Shown in pieces: positions 45,487 to 54,724 of a stretch of DNA of 64,000 nucleotides. The notes under the pieces were generated by a model. That model worked only from the letters and a program-made list of their open reading frames with translations, did no database searches and had not been told where the DNA came from. The stretch is from Candidatus Eiseniibacteriota bacterium (lineage in GTDB: Bacteria; Eisenbacteria; RBG-16-71-46; CAIMUX01). The stretch spans positions 310,001-374,000 of the forward strand of contig JADJQY010000002.1 of assembly GCA_016712505.1 (NCBI GenBank). The letters run 5' to 3'. Position 1 is the first letter of the stretch, and every line of letters starts with the position of its first letter. The position numbers were made by a program, and so were the translations under genes.

Positions 45487-45574
45487 CTCCGCTCCTTCCG
45501 TCGCTCCGCCTTTGGCCGTCGCTCGCCTTTGGCCGTCGCTCCGCCGCTTGCCTTCGGAATCGGACCGCGCGGAG

Positions 45575-45580
45575 TATAGT
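45575..45580 (+). promoter_or_regulatory. -10 box of the methyltransferase pair
   Basis: TATAGT, five of six consensus bases, 40 bp before GTG 45621. The best -35 (TTCGGA at 45553, spacer 16) is weak, so an activator may be needed. Confidence 0.4.
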
Positions 45581-45620
45581 CCGCGGGTGTTCCTGTCGCA
45601 GCGACCGATCGGGGGTCTTC

Positions 45621-46232
45621 GTGATCGACATTGCAGCGGAGTTCGGCGGGATCGACATCTATCTCTTCGATCAGCTTCAGCGTGGGAGAATTCGACCGGG
45701 GCACCGGATCTTCGACGCCGGCTGTGGGGGAGGACGGAATCTGGTCCACCTGTTGCGCCGCGGGTACGATCTCTCCGGGGTCGACACGAGCGCGGAGGCG
45801 ATCGCGGCGGTGCGGACACTCGCCGCGCAGGTGGCGCCGGATCTTCCGCCGGAGCGGTTTCGCGCCGAGCTGATCGAGGAGAACAGCTTTCCCGACGCCT
45901 GGGCCGACGTGGTGATCGCCAATGCGGTCTTGCACTTCGCCCGGGACGACGCGCATTTCCGCGCCATGCTCGAAGGCGCCTGGCGTCTTCTGCGTCCGGG
46001 CGGGATCTTCTTCGCGCGCCTTGCCTCCCGCAGCGGAATCGAGAGCGAGGTTCGACCTCTCGGGCAGGGACGCTACCTGCTACCCGATGGCAGCGAACGC
46101 TTCCTGGTGGATGAGCCGATGCTCGCGAGCCTGGCCGCGGCGCACGGTGGCGTTCTGGCCGATCCGCTGAAGACCACCCTGGTCCATGGCGCGCGATCGA
46201 TGACCACCTGGGTTCTCCGGCGGGCGACATGA
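45621..46232 (+). CDS. Class I SAM-dependent methyltransferase
   Basis: 203 residues from GTG 45621 (GGGGG upstream). Motif I is IFDAGCGGGRNLVHLL, motif II GVDTSAEA, motif IV WADVVIANAVLHFARDD and motif V LLRPGGIFFARL, the methyltransferase-11 pattern. The substrate is unknown. It overlaps the next methyltransferase by four bases (ATGA), so the two are translationally coupled and may act in one pathway. Confidence 0.88.
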   Translation: MIDIAAEFGGIDIYLFDQLQRGRIRPGHRIFDAGCGGGRNLVHLLRRGYDLSGVDTSAEAIAAVRTLAAQVAPDLPPERFRAELIEENSFPDAWADVVIANAVLHFARDDAHFRAMLEGAWRLLRPGGIFFARLASRSGIESEVRPLGQGRYLLPDGSERFLVDEPMLASLAAAHGGVLADPLKTTLVHGARSMTTWVLRRAT

Positions 46233-47011
46233 ATCCGGCGGAGCTCTACGGTCGGATCTGGCTGGACGGGAGCGCCGGGCTCGAATCCCGGCTCGAACAG
46301 AGCCTGGCGCCCCGGAGCGCCGACCTCTTGCTCGACACCATGGGGAGGCTCGGGCTTCGCGCCGAGGATCATCTGCTCGACCTCGGCTGTCGTGACTCGA
46401 GTTTTTCCTACCGACTGGCCGCGCGCTACGGTTGTCGGGTGACCGGAGTGGATCTGGTCCTGCGCGAGGTTTCGCCCGGGCTGGTCGATCCGCGGGTACG
46501 GCGGGTGGCCGGCCGACTGGAGGCGGTGCCGCTGCGCGCAGGCTGCGCCCGCTTCATCTGGTGCCGCGATGTGCTCAACCACGTCGAGCTGTCGGCTGCC
46601 CTGCCGGAATGCGCCCGGCTCCTCGCGCGCGGGGGATCGATGCTGATCTTCCAGACCTTTGCCGGACCGCTGATGGAGCCGCGGGAGGCGGAGCGTCTCT
46701 ACGCGGCACTGGCGGTCGATCCGCGAAACATGGATCGCGCCTACGTCGAGGCAATCGCCCGGGAGGCGGGGTTCGTGGTCGCCGAGCGCGATCCGGTCGG
46801 GAGCGAGTGGCGCGAACGCCGGACCGAAGACGGCGACCCGGCCCTGCTCGACGATCTCCTCCGCGTGGCGCGCCTGCGTCGCCGGGAAGTGCTCCTCGCC
46901 GCGGAGTTTGGCCGGGAAGTGTACGAGGCGACCTACGCCGCGGCCCTCTGGGGGATCTACCAGATGCTGGGGAAGCTCGCGCCCGAGGTGCTGGTCCTGC
47001 GGCGCGTGTGA
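46229..47011 (+). CDS. Second SAM-dependent methyltransferase
   Basis: 260 residues. Motif I reads LLDLGCRDSSFSYRLA, motif II VTGVDLV, motif IV RFIWCRDVLNHVE and motif V LLARGGSMLIFQTF. It is related in fold to, but not a close copy of, the upstream enzyme. The C-terminal 70 residues add a helical extension. The substrate is unknown. The intergenic gap after it (47012-47158) holds only a weak promoter-like TAGACT at 47100. Confidence 0.85.
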   Translation: MNPAELYGRIWLDGSAGLESRLEQSLAPRSADLLLDTMGRLGLRAEDHLLDLGCRDSSFSYRLAARYGCRVTGVDLVLREVSPGLVDPRVRRVAGRLEAVPLRAGCARFIWCRDVLNHVELSAALPECARLLARGGSMLIFQTFAGPLMEPREAERLYAALAVDPRNMDRAYVEAIAREAGFVVAERDPVGSEWRERRTEDGDPALLDDLLRVARLRRREVLLAAEFGREVYEATYAAALWGIYQMLGKLAPEVLVLRRV

Positions 47012-47158
47012 CCTGAGAAGGCACCGGTCAGTCGCCCGCCGCCGACCGGGAGTCCGGCCCAGGGGTGCGTTTCTGGTTCTGGAAGCGATCCGCGGGGCGT
47101 AGACTTGGAGCGCGAGAAAATCCCCCCCACGACCTGAACCGCAGCCAAGGAGGTAGGT

Positions 47159-48451
47159 ATGCAACCGAGCGTTGAATCGCGTTTCCCGTGGGCCGGTAGC
47201 CAGCGATCGAACCGTTCTTTCCCGATGGGGGCGCCGAGCGGGTTGCGCGTCCGCGGCGTGCGGATCGCTCGATCCGCGCCGATCGCCCTCTTCGCGTCGA
47301 TCACTCTGTCCCCACGAATCACCTTGCTCGCGTCCATCACGCTGTTCGCCGTCATGGCCCTGTTCGCAGCGATCGCGCTGACGCCGGGCTGGGCGGAGGC
47401 CGGTCCGGCCGCGGTCGGCGCCTGCTGCAAGCCGGACGGCTCCTGTGTGGTCACCACCCCGAGCGAATGTCAGGCCGTCGGCGGCGACTATCTCGGGGAC
47501 GACACGACCTGCGATCCGTTCCCGTGCGACATCCCGTTCGGCGCCTGCTGCTTCGCCGACGCTTCCTGCGTCGTTCGGATGGAACCGGAATGCGACGCCG
47601 CCTCCGGGCTGTTCCTGGGCGACGGCACCGACTGCAGCCCGAACCCCTGCCCCCCGGCGGTCGGGGCCTGCTGTATCGATGGGAACTGTCTGCTCCTTCC
47701 CCGATCGGACTGCGGTCAGGCGTCGGGGCTCTACTTCGGTGACGGAGTGCCGTGCGAGTCGAACACCTGCGACGCACCGTACGGTTGCGGCGATCCGGTG
47801 CCGCGCGGAGTCCGGGGGGACGAGGACGCGATGCTCGAAGGGGAAGCGATCCTGACCGGAGTGCGCGGTGATGGTTGCGGCACGCTCCTCTTCACCGCGG
47901 ACGGCACCTATGAGAATGGGATCGCCTGGAGCTACGGCGGAATCCGTTCGCCGTTCTACGGCGCCTTCGCCGAGTGCTACACCGGCGCGGCCGAGGTCTG
48001 CACCGCAGTGTTCGACTTCACCCAGATCGGACTCCAGTTCGACACTCGGATGGACGTCTATCTGTGGGACGACGCCGGCGGATGCCCGGGCAACGTGCTT
48101 TGCCTGATGGCAGGCGTCGATCCCGGCCCGATCGCCTTCTGGCCGACGGTGAGCCGTCACGAGATCGAACTCGCCGGCTGCTGCGTTCCGGAGACCTGGT
48201 GGATCGGCTACTGGCGGGACGAGATCGGTGGAGCGGCGGGCTGGTTCAGTGCCATCGATGTCGACGGTGCGGCGAATGGCTGCGCCAAGACCTGCATCGC
48301 GCCCGGGATCGGCTACCCCGCCGGGTGGCAGGATGCTTCCATCGTCTGGGGGCCGATGTCGGCCATCGGCATCGGGGCGCGGGTCCGTCCGTGCGACCCG
48401 GTGGCGGTCGAGCAGAAGAGCTGGGGCGGCGTGAAGGCGCTCTATCGCTGA
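47159..48451 (+). CDS. Secreted Cys-rich protein with GACC repeats
   Basis: 430 residues. ATG 47159 follows AAGGAGG. The N-terminus is unusually long and contains drifted hydrophobic repeats (ALFASITL, LLASITLF, ALFAAIAL) before the predicted cleavage after AEA near residue 80. Three repeats of about 35-40 residues follow (GACC....C......C....G.(Y/F).GDG..C....C) from about 85 to 200, of a kind seen on exported proteins of uncultured FCB and Planctomycetes genomes. The rest is a Trp/Cys-containing beta domain. Function is unknown; disulfide-stabilised and extracellular by inference. Confidence 0.82.
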   Translation: MQPSVESRFPWAGSQRSNRSFPMGAPSGLRVRGVRIARSAPIALFASITLSPRITLLASITLFAVMALFAAIALTPGWAEAGPAAVGACCKPDGSCVVTTPSECQAVGGDYLGDDTTCDPFPCDIPFGACCFADASCVVRMEPECDAASGLFLGDGTDCSPNPCPPAVGACCIDGNCLLLPRSDCGQASGLYFGDGVPCESNTCDAPYGCGDPVPRGVRGDEDAMLEGEAILTGVRGDGCGTLLFTADGTYENGIAWSYGGIRSPFYGAFAECYTGAAEVCTAVFDFTQIGLQFDTRMDVYLWDDAGGCPGNVLCLMAGVDPGPIAFWPTVSRHEIELAGCCVPETWWIGYWRDEIGGAAGWFSAIDVDGAANGCAKTCIAPGIGYPAGWQDASIVWGPMSAIGIGARVRPCDPVAVEQKSWGGVKALYR

Positions 48452-48548
48452 TCCTCGGGCTGACGGGCGCGTCATTCGGCGCCTCCCTCGGCCTGCGTGG
48501 CGGTGCATGGCGGCATCCCGGGCGAGCCTGGGGTGCCGCTCTCGTCTC

Positions 48549-48640
48549 GGCTGCGTGGGTGCGCGGCTGCGCGGCTGCGTGGCTGCGTCGCTACGCGGCT
48601 ACGTGGCTGCGTGGCTGCGCGCCTGCGCGGCTACGTGGCG
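48549..48640 (+). repeat. 8-bp tandem units in the leader of the Asp-box gene
   Basis: About eleven units of GCTGCGTG/GCTGCGCG/GCTACGTG follow each other in the 250-bp gap before GTG 48702. A unit of 8 bp would destroy a reading frame, in line with an untranslated position. Confidence 0.9.
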
Positions 48641-48701
48641 TTCGTGGGTTGGAACCGGTTCGGGCCGAGACCGCGGCCAGGGCAGAACCATCGGAGGATT
48701 C

Positions 48702-50939
48702 GTGCACGATCGTTCCTGGACCGCGCCGACGACGCGCGGCGTTGTTTCCGCCCTGCTGATCGCCGGCGCGGCGTTTCCTGCGGGCGCGTTCGAATACGAT
48801 TTTTCCTGGTCGCTGCCCAAGCCGCAGGGTAGCGGGCTGAATGCGGTCGTCTTCGAGGCGGATGCGCTCACCGGCTACGCGGTGGGGGACGGCGGCGCGG
48901 TCGTTCGTACGACCGACGGCGGGTTGTCCTGGCAGGTCAGGGGCGAGCCGGGAGCATTGCTCGCCGATTTGCAGGACGTGATTCTGCTCGCACCCGGCAC
49001 GTTGCTCGCGGTCGGAGCCCTCCCTTCCATCTTCCGCCCCGACGATGCGGGCCTCTCCTGGACCCCGGTAGCGAATCCTGCCGTGGGTACGCTCCATGAC
49101 GTCGCGGTGGTTGCCGGCTCGACTCTCTGTGCCCTGGGGGAAGACGGGCAGGTGCTGCGATCGCTGGACGCTGGCCTCACCTGGAGCCAACGCCCCAGCC
49201 CGAAGAACACCACCCTGAAGGACCAGTTGTGGCTGGACGCGGATCTGGGGTACGCGCTCGGATTCCAGTGCGCCCGACGCACCACCAACGGGGGAACGAG
49301 CTGGTCAACCCTTCCCGGGGTGAGCGAGACGGGGTTCGAGGATTGGACCGAGGCCTGGGCGCTCGGCGATGAGCAGGTGAACCTCCACTCCGACTTTCAT
49401 TTCGTGCGCACGACGAACGGCGGCGCGAGCTGGACGGTGACCCCGGTGGCGAACGAACTCGTCTACCATTCGACGACTGTCGTGCTCGGGCCGGCACATC
49501 GTCTGGTGTCGTCGCTCCTCGAGGGGGCAGGCATCTTCGAGACGACGAACGACGGCCTCGACTGGACACCGCGGCTCCTCGACCAGGAGGCGCGCGGCGT
49601 GGGGGATCTGATCCGCCTGGACAGCGGCGTGCTGATCGCGGTCACGAGCGACGGGGATCTGCAGCGCAGTAGCGACGGCGGGGTGACCTGGAGCAACGCC
49701 ACGCGCAGCCCGGACGACGAGACTAGGGTCACCATCTCGAACTTTGCCCGGGCTCCGATCGGGCACCTCTTCGCCGGCTCGACGCAGCCGGGAGATCCGG
49801 TCCGGCGATTCCATCGGAGCACCGACGATGGGGAGAGCTTCCTCGAAACGGCCGAGCCTGGGATCAACTTCATGAATGCGCTGGTTGCGCTGGATAGCGG
49901 GGTTCTTCTCGCCGGGGGTGGGGGGAGTACCGGGCAGAACCGGGTGTGGCGCTCGACCGACGAGGCGACGAGCTGGACCTCGCATCTCTTGCCGAACAGC
50001 ATCAGCAACGGAGTGCAGTGTTACGACCTCGAGGCAGTGAGTGCGAGCACCGCCTACGCGGTGGGGTTCGGGACCAGCGCGAGTCTGGTCTTCTGGAGCA
50101 CCGATGCCGGCGTGACCTGGGAGCAGCGGAGTACGGGCATTCCGGGGGCGACCGCGCTTTTCGCCATCGACTTCCTCGACCCGCTCACCGGCTTCGTCGG
50201 CGGAGGATCGACCAATCATCCGGTGATTTACCGCACGACGAACGGGGGGGCGAGCTGGCACCCGGCCGGGACCTCGGGGATCCCGACCTCGGTGGCCGAA
50301 CTGCACTGGCTCGATGCGCAGACCGGGTTGGCCGCGACCGGCCAGTTCGATCCCGGTGCCTTCCGCACCACGAATGGCGGGTCGAGCTGGAATCTGGTTC
50401 TCGACCGCCGCGTGCTGCGCTTCAGTTTCGCAGACCAGGCGCGGGGCTACGCCACGATCGGTTTCCAATCAGGTCAGTTGAGCCGTGTGTTCGAAACCGT
50501 CGACACCGGGTTGAGCTGGAACGAAGTGCTGATTCCCAATCGGCAGGGGACCGAAACCGTCCAGGCGCTTCCGGACGGATTCATCGCCGGGGGCTTTCGC
50601 AGCACGATCATGCGCGCGCGGATTTCCAACCCGGCGACGGTGGACGGGACGCGGCCCCGGGGACGGTTGTCCCTGACCGTCCGAAACTCGGTCGGATCGG
50701 CGCCAAGGATCGCGTTCCGCTCCGTTCGCGCGGGAACGGCCCGGGTCTCGATCCTCGATCCCTCGGGCCGTCTGGTGCGAAGCCTCCTGCGCGGTCCGGT
50801 CGCGCCCGGACAGTCGTTTGACCTCCCCTGGGACGGTCGCGACGCGAACGGTGAAGTCGCGCCGTCCGGCGTCTATTTCGTTCGGGTGGCGAACGGACCC
50901 GCGTCGGCCGTGGGGCGACTCACCCTGCTCCGGAGGTAG
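48702..50939 (+). CDS. Secreted YCF48/sialidase-like propeller protein with FlgD-like C-terminus
   Basis: 745 residues from GTG 48702 (GGAGGA just upstream). A signal peptide (VVSALLIAGAAFPAGA) leads to a propeller region of about 600 residues with Asp-box-like motifs: TTDGGLSW, TTNGGTSW, TTNGGASW, STDDGESF, STDAGVTW, TTNGGSSW. The C-terminal 95 residues form a FlgD-like Ig domain with DPSGRLVRSLL and GEVAPSGVYFVRV, parallel to the end of the giant protein at 1279. Probably cell-surface or released; the ligand is unknown. Confidence 0.85.
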   Translation: MHDRSWTAPTTRGVVSALLIAGAAFPAGAFEYDFSWSLPKPQGSGLNAVVFEADALTGYAVGDGGAVVRTTDGGLSWQVRGEPGALLADLQDVILLAPGTLLAVGALPSIFRPDDAGLSWTPVANPAVGTLHDVAVVAGSTLCALGEDGQVLRSLDAGLTWSQRPSPKNTTLKDQLWLDADLGYALGFQCARRTTNGGTSWSTLPGVSETGFEDWTEAWALGDEQVNLHSDFHFVRTTNGGASWTVTPVANELVYHSTTVVLGPAHRLVSSLLEGAGIFETTNDGLDWTPRLLDQEARGVGDLIRLDSGVLIAVTSDGDLQRSSDGGVTWSNATRSPDDETRVTISNFARAPIGHLFAGSTQPGDPVRRFHRSTDDGESFLETAEPGINFMNALVALDSGVLLAGGGGSTGQNRVWRSTDEATSWTSHLLPNSISNGVQCYDLEAVSASTAYAVGFGTSASLVFWSTDAGVTWEQRSTGIPGATALFAIDFLDPLTGFVGGGSTNHPVIYRTTNGGASWHPAGTSGIPTSVAELHWLDAQTGLAATGQFDPGAFRTTNGGSSWNLVLDRRVLRFSFADQARGYATIGFQSGQLSRVFETVDTGLSWNEVLIPNRQGTETVQALPDGFIAGGFRSTIMRARISNPATVDGTRPRGRLSLTVRNSVGSAPRIAFRSVRAGTARVSILDPSGRLVRSLLRGPVAPGQSFDLPWDGRDANGEVAPSGVYFVRVANGPASAVGRLTLLRR

Positions 50940-51027
50940 AAAGCCTGCGTCTTCGGGCTGGCCGAGCCGTCTTCCCCTGCAGCACGACCGGTCGGGTGGT
51001 CCGATCGGCCTGGAAAGGAGACCAGAG

Positions 51028-51396
51028 ATGAAGACGAAGCTGCGGACGGGGCTGTTCCTTGCGGGGGCGGCGCTTGCGCTCGTCGCCGCGCTGGTGCCGG
51101 AGAGCGCGGCCGGCCGCCCGGTGAGCTGCGATCGGTCGAATTGCCCTCCGCTCTGCTGTGACGGAGCGGGGTGCGACGGGACCGCGTGCAACGACACGGT
51201 CTGCCCGCCGGAGTGCCGCCCGTGCGCATCCACCAGCAGCGAGTGCTGCGCCGCGACCGGCAGTGCGCGCGCCTCCGTCCCCGGGGCGGAGAGCGGGGCC
51301 GCCGCGCCCCCGGGAGCCGCAGGCGGAGCACCGGTGCAGGCGACCCGGGCCCCCAGCAACGCCGGCTGCTGCGAGCCGGGCTGCTGCGCGACGTGA
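51028..51396 (+). CDS. Small exported Cys-rich protein
   Basis: 122 residues with AAAGGAG before ATG 51028. After a signal peptide (LFLAGAALALVAALVPESAAG) the mature part has 15 cysteines in pairs and near-pairs (CPPLCCDGAGC, CPPECRPC, ECC). It ends GCCEPGCC. No known metallothionein or disulfide family is matched. The next gene is a SigZ-like sigma factor whose own C-terminus ends ACEPGC. A metal- or thiol-related partnership is inferred from the shared motif and adjacency only. Confidence 0.78.
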   Translation: MKTKLRTGLFLAGAALALVAALVPESAAGRPVSCDRSNCPPLCCDGAGCDGTACNDTVCPPECRPCASTSSECCAATGSARASVPGAESGAAAPPGAAGGAPVQATRAPSNAGCCEPGCCAT

Positions 51397-51558
51397 TTGC
51401 ACCGGCCCGGCCAGCCTGGTCCGGGCTCGCAGGGGCCTGACCGCCCAGGACCGCGCAGGCGCCTCCGGCCCGCGCGGGACTTGGCGTAGACTCGAAGGAT
51501 CGCGCCGAGCGGGGATCGCCCCGCGACTGACCAGGGGAAACCCCACGACGAGGAGACG

Positions 51559-52230
51559 ATGAGCGAGACCGTGCCGATCGCGCCCGAGAAGCTCGAGCAC
51601 CTCTACCGGCGGATGAGCGTGCGCTTGCGCGGCTTCCTCCGCAGCCGGCTCCGGGACCGCGACCTGGCCGACGACCTGCTCCATGACGTCTTCCTGCGGA
51701 TTCACGATCACGCGGGGGAGCTGCGCGACGAGGAGAAGCTCGAGTCGTGGATCTGGCGGATCACCCGGAATGCGATCATCGACCAAGAGCGGCGCAGCCG
51801 ATCGAACGGGGAACGGAACGGGCTGCCGCTCGATGCGTTGCTCCACGAAGGTCCGGCGGGCGGGAACCAGGCGGGGAGCGCGTTCGCCCTCGAGGCGGAG
51901 GAGGAGCCGTCGGCCGGTGCGCGGCTCCGACCGACCGTGCGACGCTTCATCGACATCCTTCCGCCGGAGTATCGGGAAGCCCTGCTCCTGACGGAGTTCG
52001 AAGGGCTCTCGCAGAAGGATCTCGCGGAGCGTCTGTCGATCTCGCACTCCGGGGCGAAGTCCCGCGTCCAGCGGGCGCGGAAGCTGCTCCTGACGCTCCT
52101 CCACCGATGCTGCCACCTCGAGTTCGACCGTCGCGGTGGCCTGATCGACTACCGTCCGCGCGGGGATGCGCTCTGTCCCGACTGCCACGACGAGTCGTGC
52201 GGCACGGCCTGCGAACCAGGGTGCGTGTAG
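51559..52230 (+). CDS. SigZ-like ECF RNA polymerase sigma factor with Cys-rich tail
   Basis: 223 residues. Sigma region 2 (RLRGFLRSRLRDRDLADDLLHDVFLRI) and region 4 (LPPEYREALLLTEFEGLSQKDLAERL) are complete. The segment CCHLEFDRRGGLIDY is a hallmark of the SigZ family. The tail adds C206, C209, H210, C214, C218 and C222, similar in idea to the metal-sensing Cys-rich domain of CorE-type ECF factors. No anti-sigma gene lies beside it, in line with self-sensing. Targets might include the Cys-rich gene upstream. Confidence 0.88.
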   Translation: MSETVPIAPEKLEHLYRRMSVRLRGFLRSRLRDRDLADDLLHDVFLRIHDHAGELRDEEKLESWIWRITRNAIIDQERRSRSNGERNGLPLDALLHEGPAGGNQAGSAFALEAEEEPSAGARLRPTVRRFIDILPPEYREALLLTEFEGLSQKDLAERLSISHSGAKSRVQRARKLLLTLLHRCCHLEFDRRGGLIDYRPRGDALCPDCHDESCGTACEPGCV

Positions 52231-52249
52231 TCCAATCCGCTCTCTCCTC

Positions 52250-52279
52250 TTGACCCATCGTCTTCGGCGTCGCTAGATT
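52250..52279 (+). promoter_or_regulatory. Promoter of the liv operon
   Basis: TTGACC (52250-52255), an 18-bp spacer and TAGATT (52274-52279). A T-rich stretch (CAGATTTTACTAGGGG) follows the -10. It lies 150 bp before the livK start. Confidence 0.6.
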
Positions 52280-52428
52280 CCCCCAGATTTTACTAGGGGT
52301 TACCCGATTCAGGCCGGTCGTTGCCGCGCCCCGGAGTTCCCCGTTACGCCAAGCTGGGCGCGTGCGCCCCGCCAACCACGGCGGGTCCGGTCAATGCCGG
52401 GTCGATGTTTCCATGGAGGGTGAACGAG

Positions 52429-53646
52429 ATGCAGGGGAAACCGGATCAGAGGAACGCGCGGGGACTGACCACGGCGCTGGCGGGGGTGGCCGTTCTCCTC
52501 GCGCCGCTCGGCTGCGCCAAGCAGGTCCAGGAGATCAAGGTCGGGGAGTACAGCTCGCTGACCGGCGACAAGGCGACCTTCGGCATCTCGACCCACAACG
52601 GCATCCAGATGGCGCTCGACGAGCTGAACGCGGCCGGGGGAATCGGCGGCGTGCAGGTGCGGCTGATCACCGAGGATGACCAGGGGAAGCCGGAAGAAGC
52701 GGCGACCGCGGTGCAGAAGCTGGTCTCGCAGGACCAGGTCGTGGCGGTGCTGGGCGAGGTCGCCTCCTCGAACTCACTCCAGGGAGCGCCGATCTGTCAG
52801 AAGAACGGCGTGCCGATGATCACCCCCGCCTCGACCAACGAGAAGGTGACCCAGCAGGGGGACTACATCTTCCGCGTCTGTTTCATCGATCCGTTCCAGG
52901 GAACGGTGATGGCGAAGTTCGCCGCCCAGTCGCTCAACTTGAAGCGCGTCGGGATCCTCCGTGATGCGCGCAGCGATTACTCGATCGGATTGGCCAACAG
53001 CTTCAAGGAGACCTTTGCCTCGCTGGGCGGAGAGATCTCGGGCGACGAGGCGTACCAGCAGGGAGACGTCGACTTCAAGGGCCCGCTGACCGCGCTGATT
53101 GCCACCGGACCGGAGGCGCTCTTCGTCCCGGGCTACTACACCGAGGTCGGATTGATCGCGCGCCAGGTGCGCGAACTCGGCTTCACCGGACCGCTGCTCG
53201 GCGGCGACGGCTGGGACTCGCCCAAGCTGGTCGAGATCGGCGGCGAGGCGATGAACGGGCACTACTTCTCCAATCACTACACCGAGCAGGATCCGAGCCC
53301 GGTCATCCAGGGCTTCATCCAGAAGTACAAGGCGAAGTACAACCAGGTCCCGGACGCGATGGGGGCGCTCTCCTACGATGCGGCGCGGGTGCTCTTCGCC
53401 GCGCTGCAGCAGGTGCAGGCTGCGTCTCCGGAGGAGTGGAAGGGGCTGCTCGCGACCGGTGCGGCCAAGCCGGAGGCGCGACGGGCGGCGATGGCGGCAT
53501 TGCGCGATCGGATCGCCGCGACCTCCAGTTTCCCCGGGGTGACCGGCGCCATCACTCTGGACGAGCAGCGCAACGCGCGGAAGCCGGCCGTCGTCCTTTC
53601 CATCAAGGAAGGGAAGTACGCCTTCGTCGAGCAGATCGCGCCCTAG
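52429..53646 (+). CDS. Branched-chain amino acid ABC transporter, substrate-binding lipoprotein
   Basis: 405 residues from ATG 52429 (GGAGGG 9 nt upstream). A lipoprotein signal ending APLGC is followed by a type I periplasmic-binding fold (KVGEYSSLTGDKATFGISTH; GGVQVRLITEDDQGKPEEAA; VVAVLGEVASSNSLQGAPI). The ligand could be branched-chain amino acids or other amides; the family is broad. It is first of five transporter genes. A 171-bp gap separates it from livH. Confidence 0.93.
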   Translation: MQGKPDQRNARGLTTALAGVAVLLAPLGCAKQVQEIKVGEYSSLTGDKATFGISTHNGIQMALDELNAAGGIGGVQVRLITEDDQGKPEEAATAVQKLVSQDQVVAVLGEVASSNSLQGAPICQKNGVPMITPASTNEKVTQQGDYIFRVCFIDPFQGTVMAKFAAQSLNLKRVGILRDARSDYSIGLANSFKETFASLGGEISGDEAYQQGDVDFKGPLTALIATGPEALFVPGYYTEVGLIARQVRELGFTGPLLGGDGWDSPKLVEIGGEAMNGHYFSNHYTEQDPSPVIQGFIQKYKAKYNQVPDAMGALSYDAARVLFAALQQVQAASPEEWKGLLATGAAKPEARRAAMAALRDRIAATSSFPGVTGAITLDEQRNARKPAVVLSIKEGKYAFVEQIAP

Positions 53647-53817
53647 CCACGTGGTCCGGGCGCGAACAGGTTCCGCAGGGCAGGCAATCCCGTCAGTTCA
53701 CGCGATGCGCGCCCGACCGGCGGCGGGGATCCACCCCGCGCCCCGGATGCGAGGCAGGGCTTCGCGCAGCGCCACGGACAGGGGGCGAGGCAGAAGGCCA
53801 ACCAGGGGGCGCACGCG

Positions 53818-54720
53818 ATGCAGGAGTTTCTCCAGCAGCTGGTGAACGGGATCGCGATCGGGAGCATCTACGCCCTGATCGCACTCGGATACACCATGGT
53901 CTACGGCATCCTGCGCTTCGTGAACTTCGCTCACGGCGACGTCTTCATGGTTGGCGCCTTCTTCGGCCTCTTTGCCGCGGGCTGGATCGGCGCCTCCGCA
54001 GGGGCGAACGGACCGGCGGCGGTGGTGGTCGTCTTCCTCGCGGCCATGTTCGGCGCCGCGGTCCTGGGCGTGATCCTGGAACGCTTCGCCTACAAGCCGG
54101 TGCGCGGACAGCCGCGCCTCAATGCGCTCATCACCGCGATCGGCGTGTCCCTCTTTCTCGAGAACGCGGGAATCCTGATCTTCGGGGCCGATCCCAAGAC
54201 CTTTCCCGAATTGCTGCCTCCGGCCAACTACTCGGTGGGAGGGGTCAAGATCTCCTCCACCCAGGTGATGACCCTCGCCGGCTCGTGCCTGCTGATGCTC
54301 GGGCTGAACTTCGTGGTCTACCGCACCCGGATCGGAAAGGCGATGCGCGCTGTCTCCTTCAGCCGCGACGCGGCCAGCCTGATGGGGATCCCGACCGACC
54401 GCGTCATCACCGCGACCTTCGCCCTGGGCAGCGCGCTGGCCGCGGCGGCGGGCGTGCTCTTTTCGATGTCGTATCCGAGACTCGACCCGCTCATGGGCGT
54501 GATGCAAGGGCTGAAGGCGTTCGTTGCCGCCGTGCTCGGCGGGATCGGCAACATCCCCGGAGCGGTGGTGGGAGGACTGGTCCTCGGCCTCGCCGAGACC
54601 CTGGTCTCGGGCTACCTCTCCTCGACCTACCGCGACGCGATCGCGTTCGTCCTCCTGATCGTGATCCTGATCGTGAAACCGTCCGGTCTGCTCGGCCGTG
54701 CGGTGAGCGAGAAGGTGTGA
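53818..54720 (+). CDS. livH: Branched-chain amino acid ABC transporter permease LivH
   Basis: 300 residues with eight or so membrane segments. The typical LivH start (LQQLVNGIAIGSIYALIALG) and the FVNFAHGDVFMVGAF motif are present, with the conserved AAVLGGIGNIPGAVVGGLVLG loop near the end. It forms the heterodimeric channel with LivM, encoded 4 bp downstream. Confidence 0.95.
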   Translation: MQEFLQQLVNGIAIGSIYALIALGYTMVYGILRFVNFAHGDVFMVGAFFGLFAAGWIGASAGANGPAAVVVVFLAAMFGAAVLGVILERFAYKPVRGQPRLNALITAIGVSLFLENAGILIFGADPKTFPELLPPANYSVGGVKISSTQVMTLAGSCLLMLGLNFVVYRTRIGKAMRAVSFSRDAASLMGIPTDRVITATFALGSALAAAAGVLFSMSYPRLDPLMGVMQGLKAFVAAVLGGIGNIPGAVVGGLVLGLAETLVSGYLSSTYRDAIAFVLLIVILIVKPSGLLGRAVSEKV

Positions 54721-54724
54721 GCCG

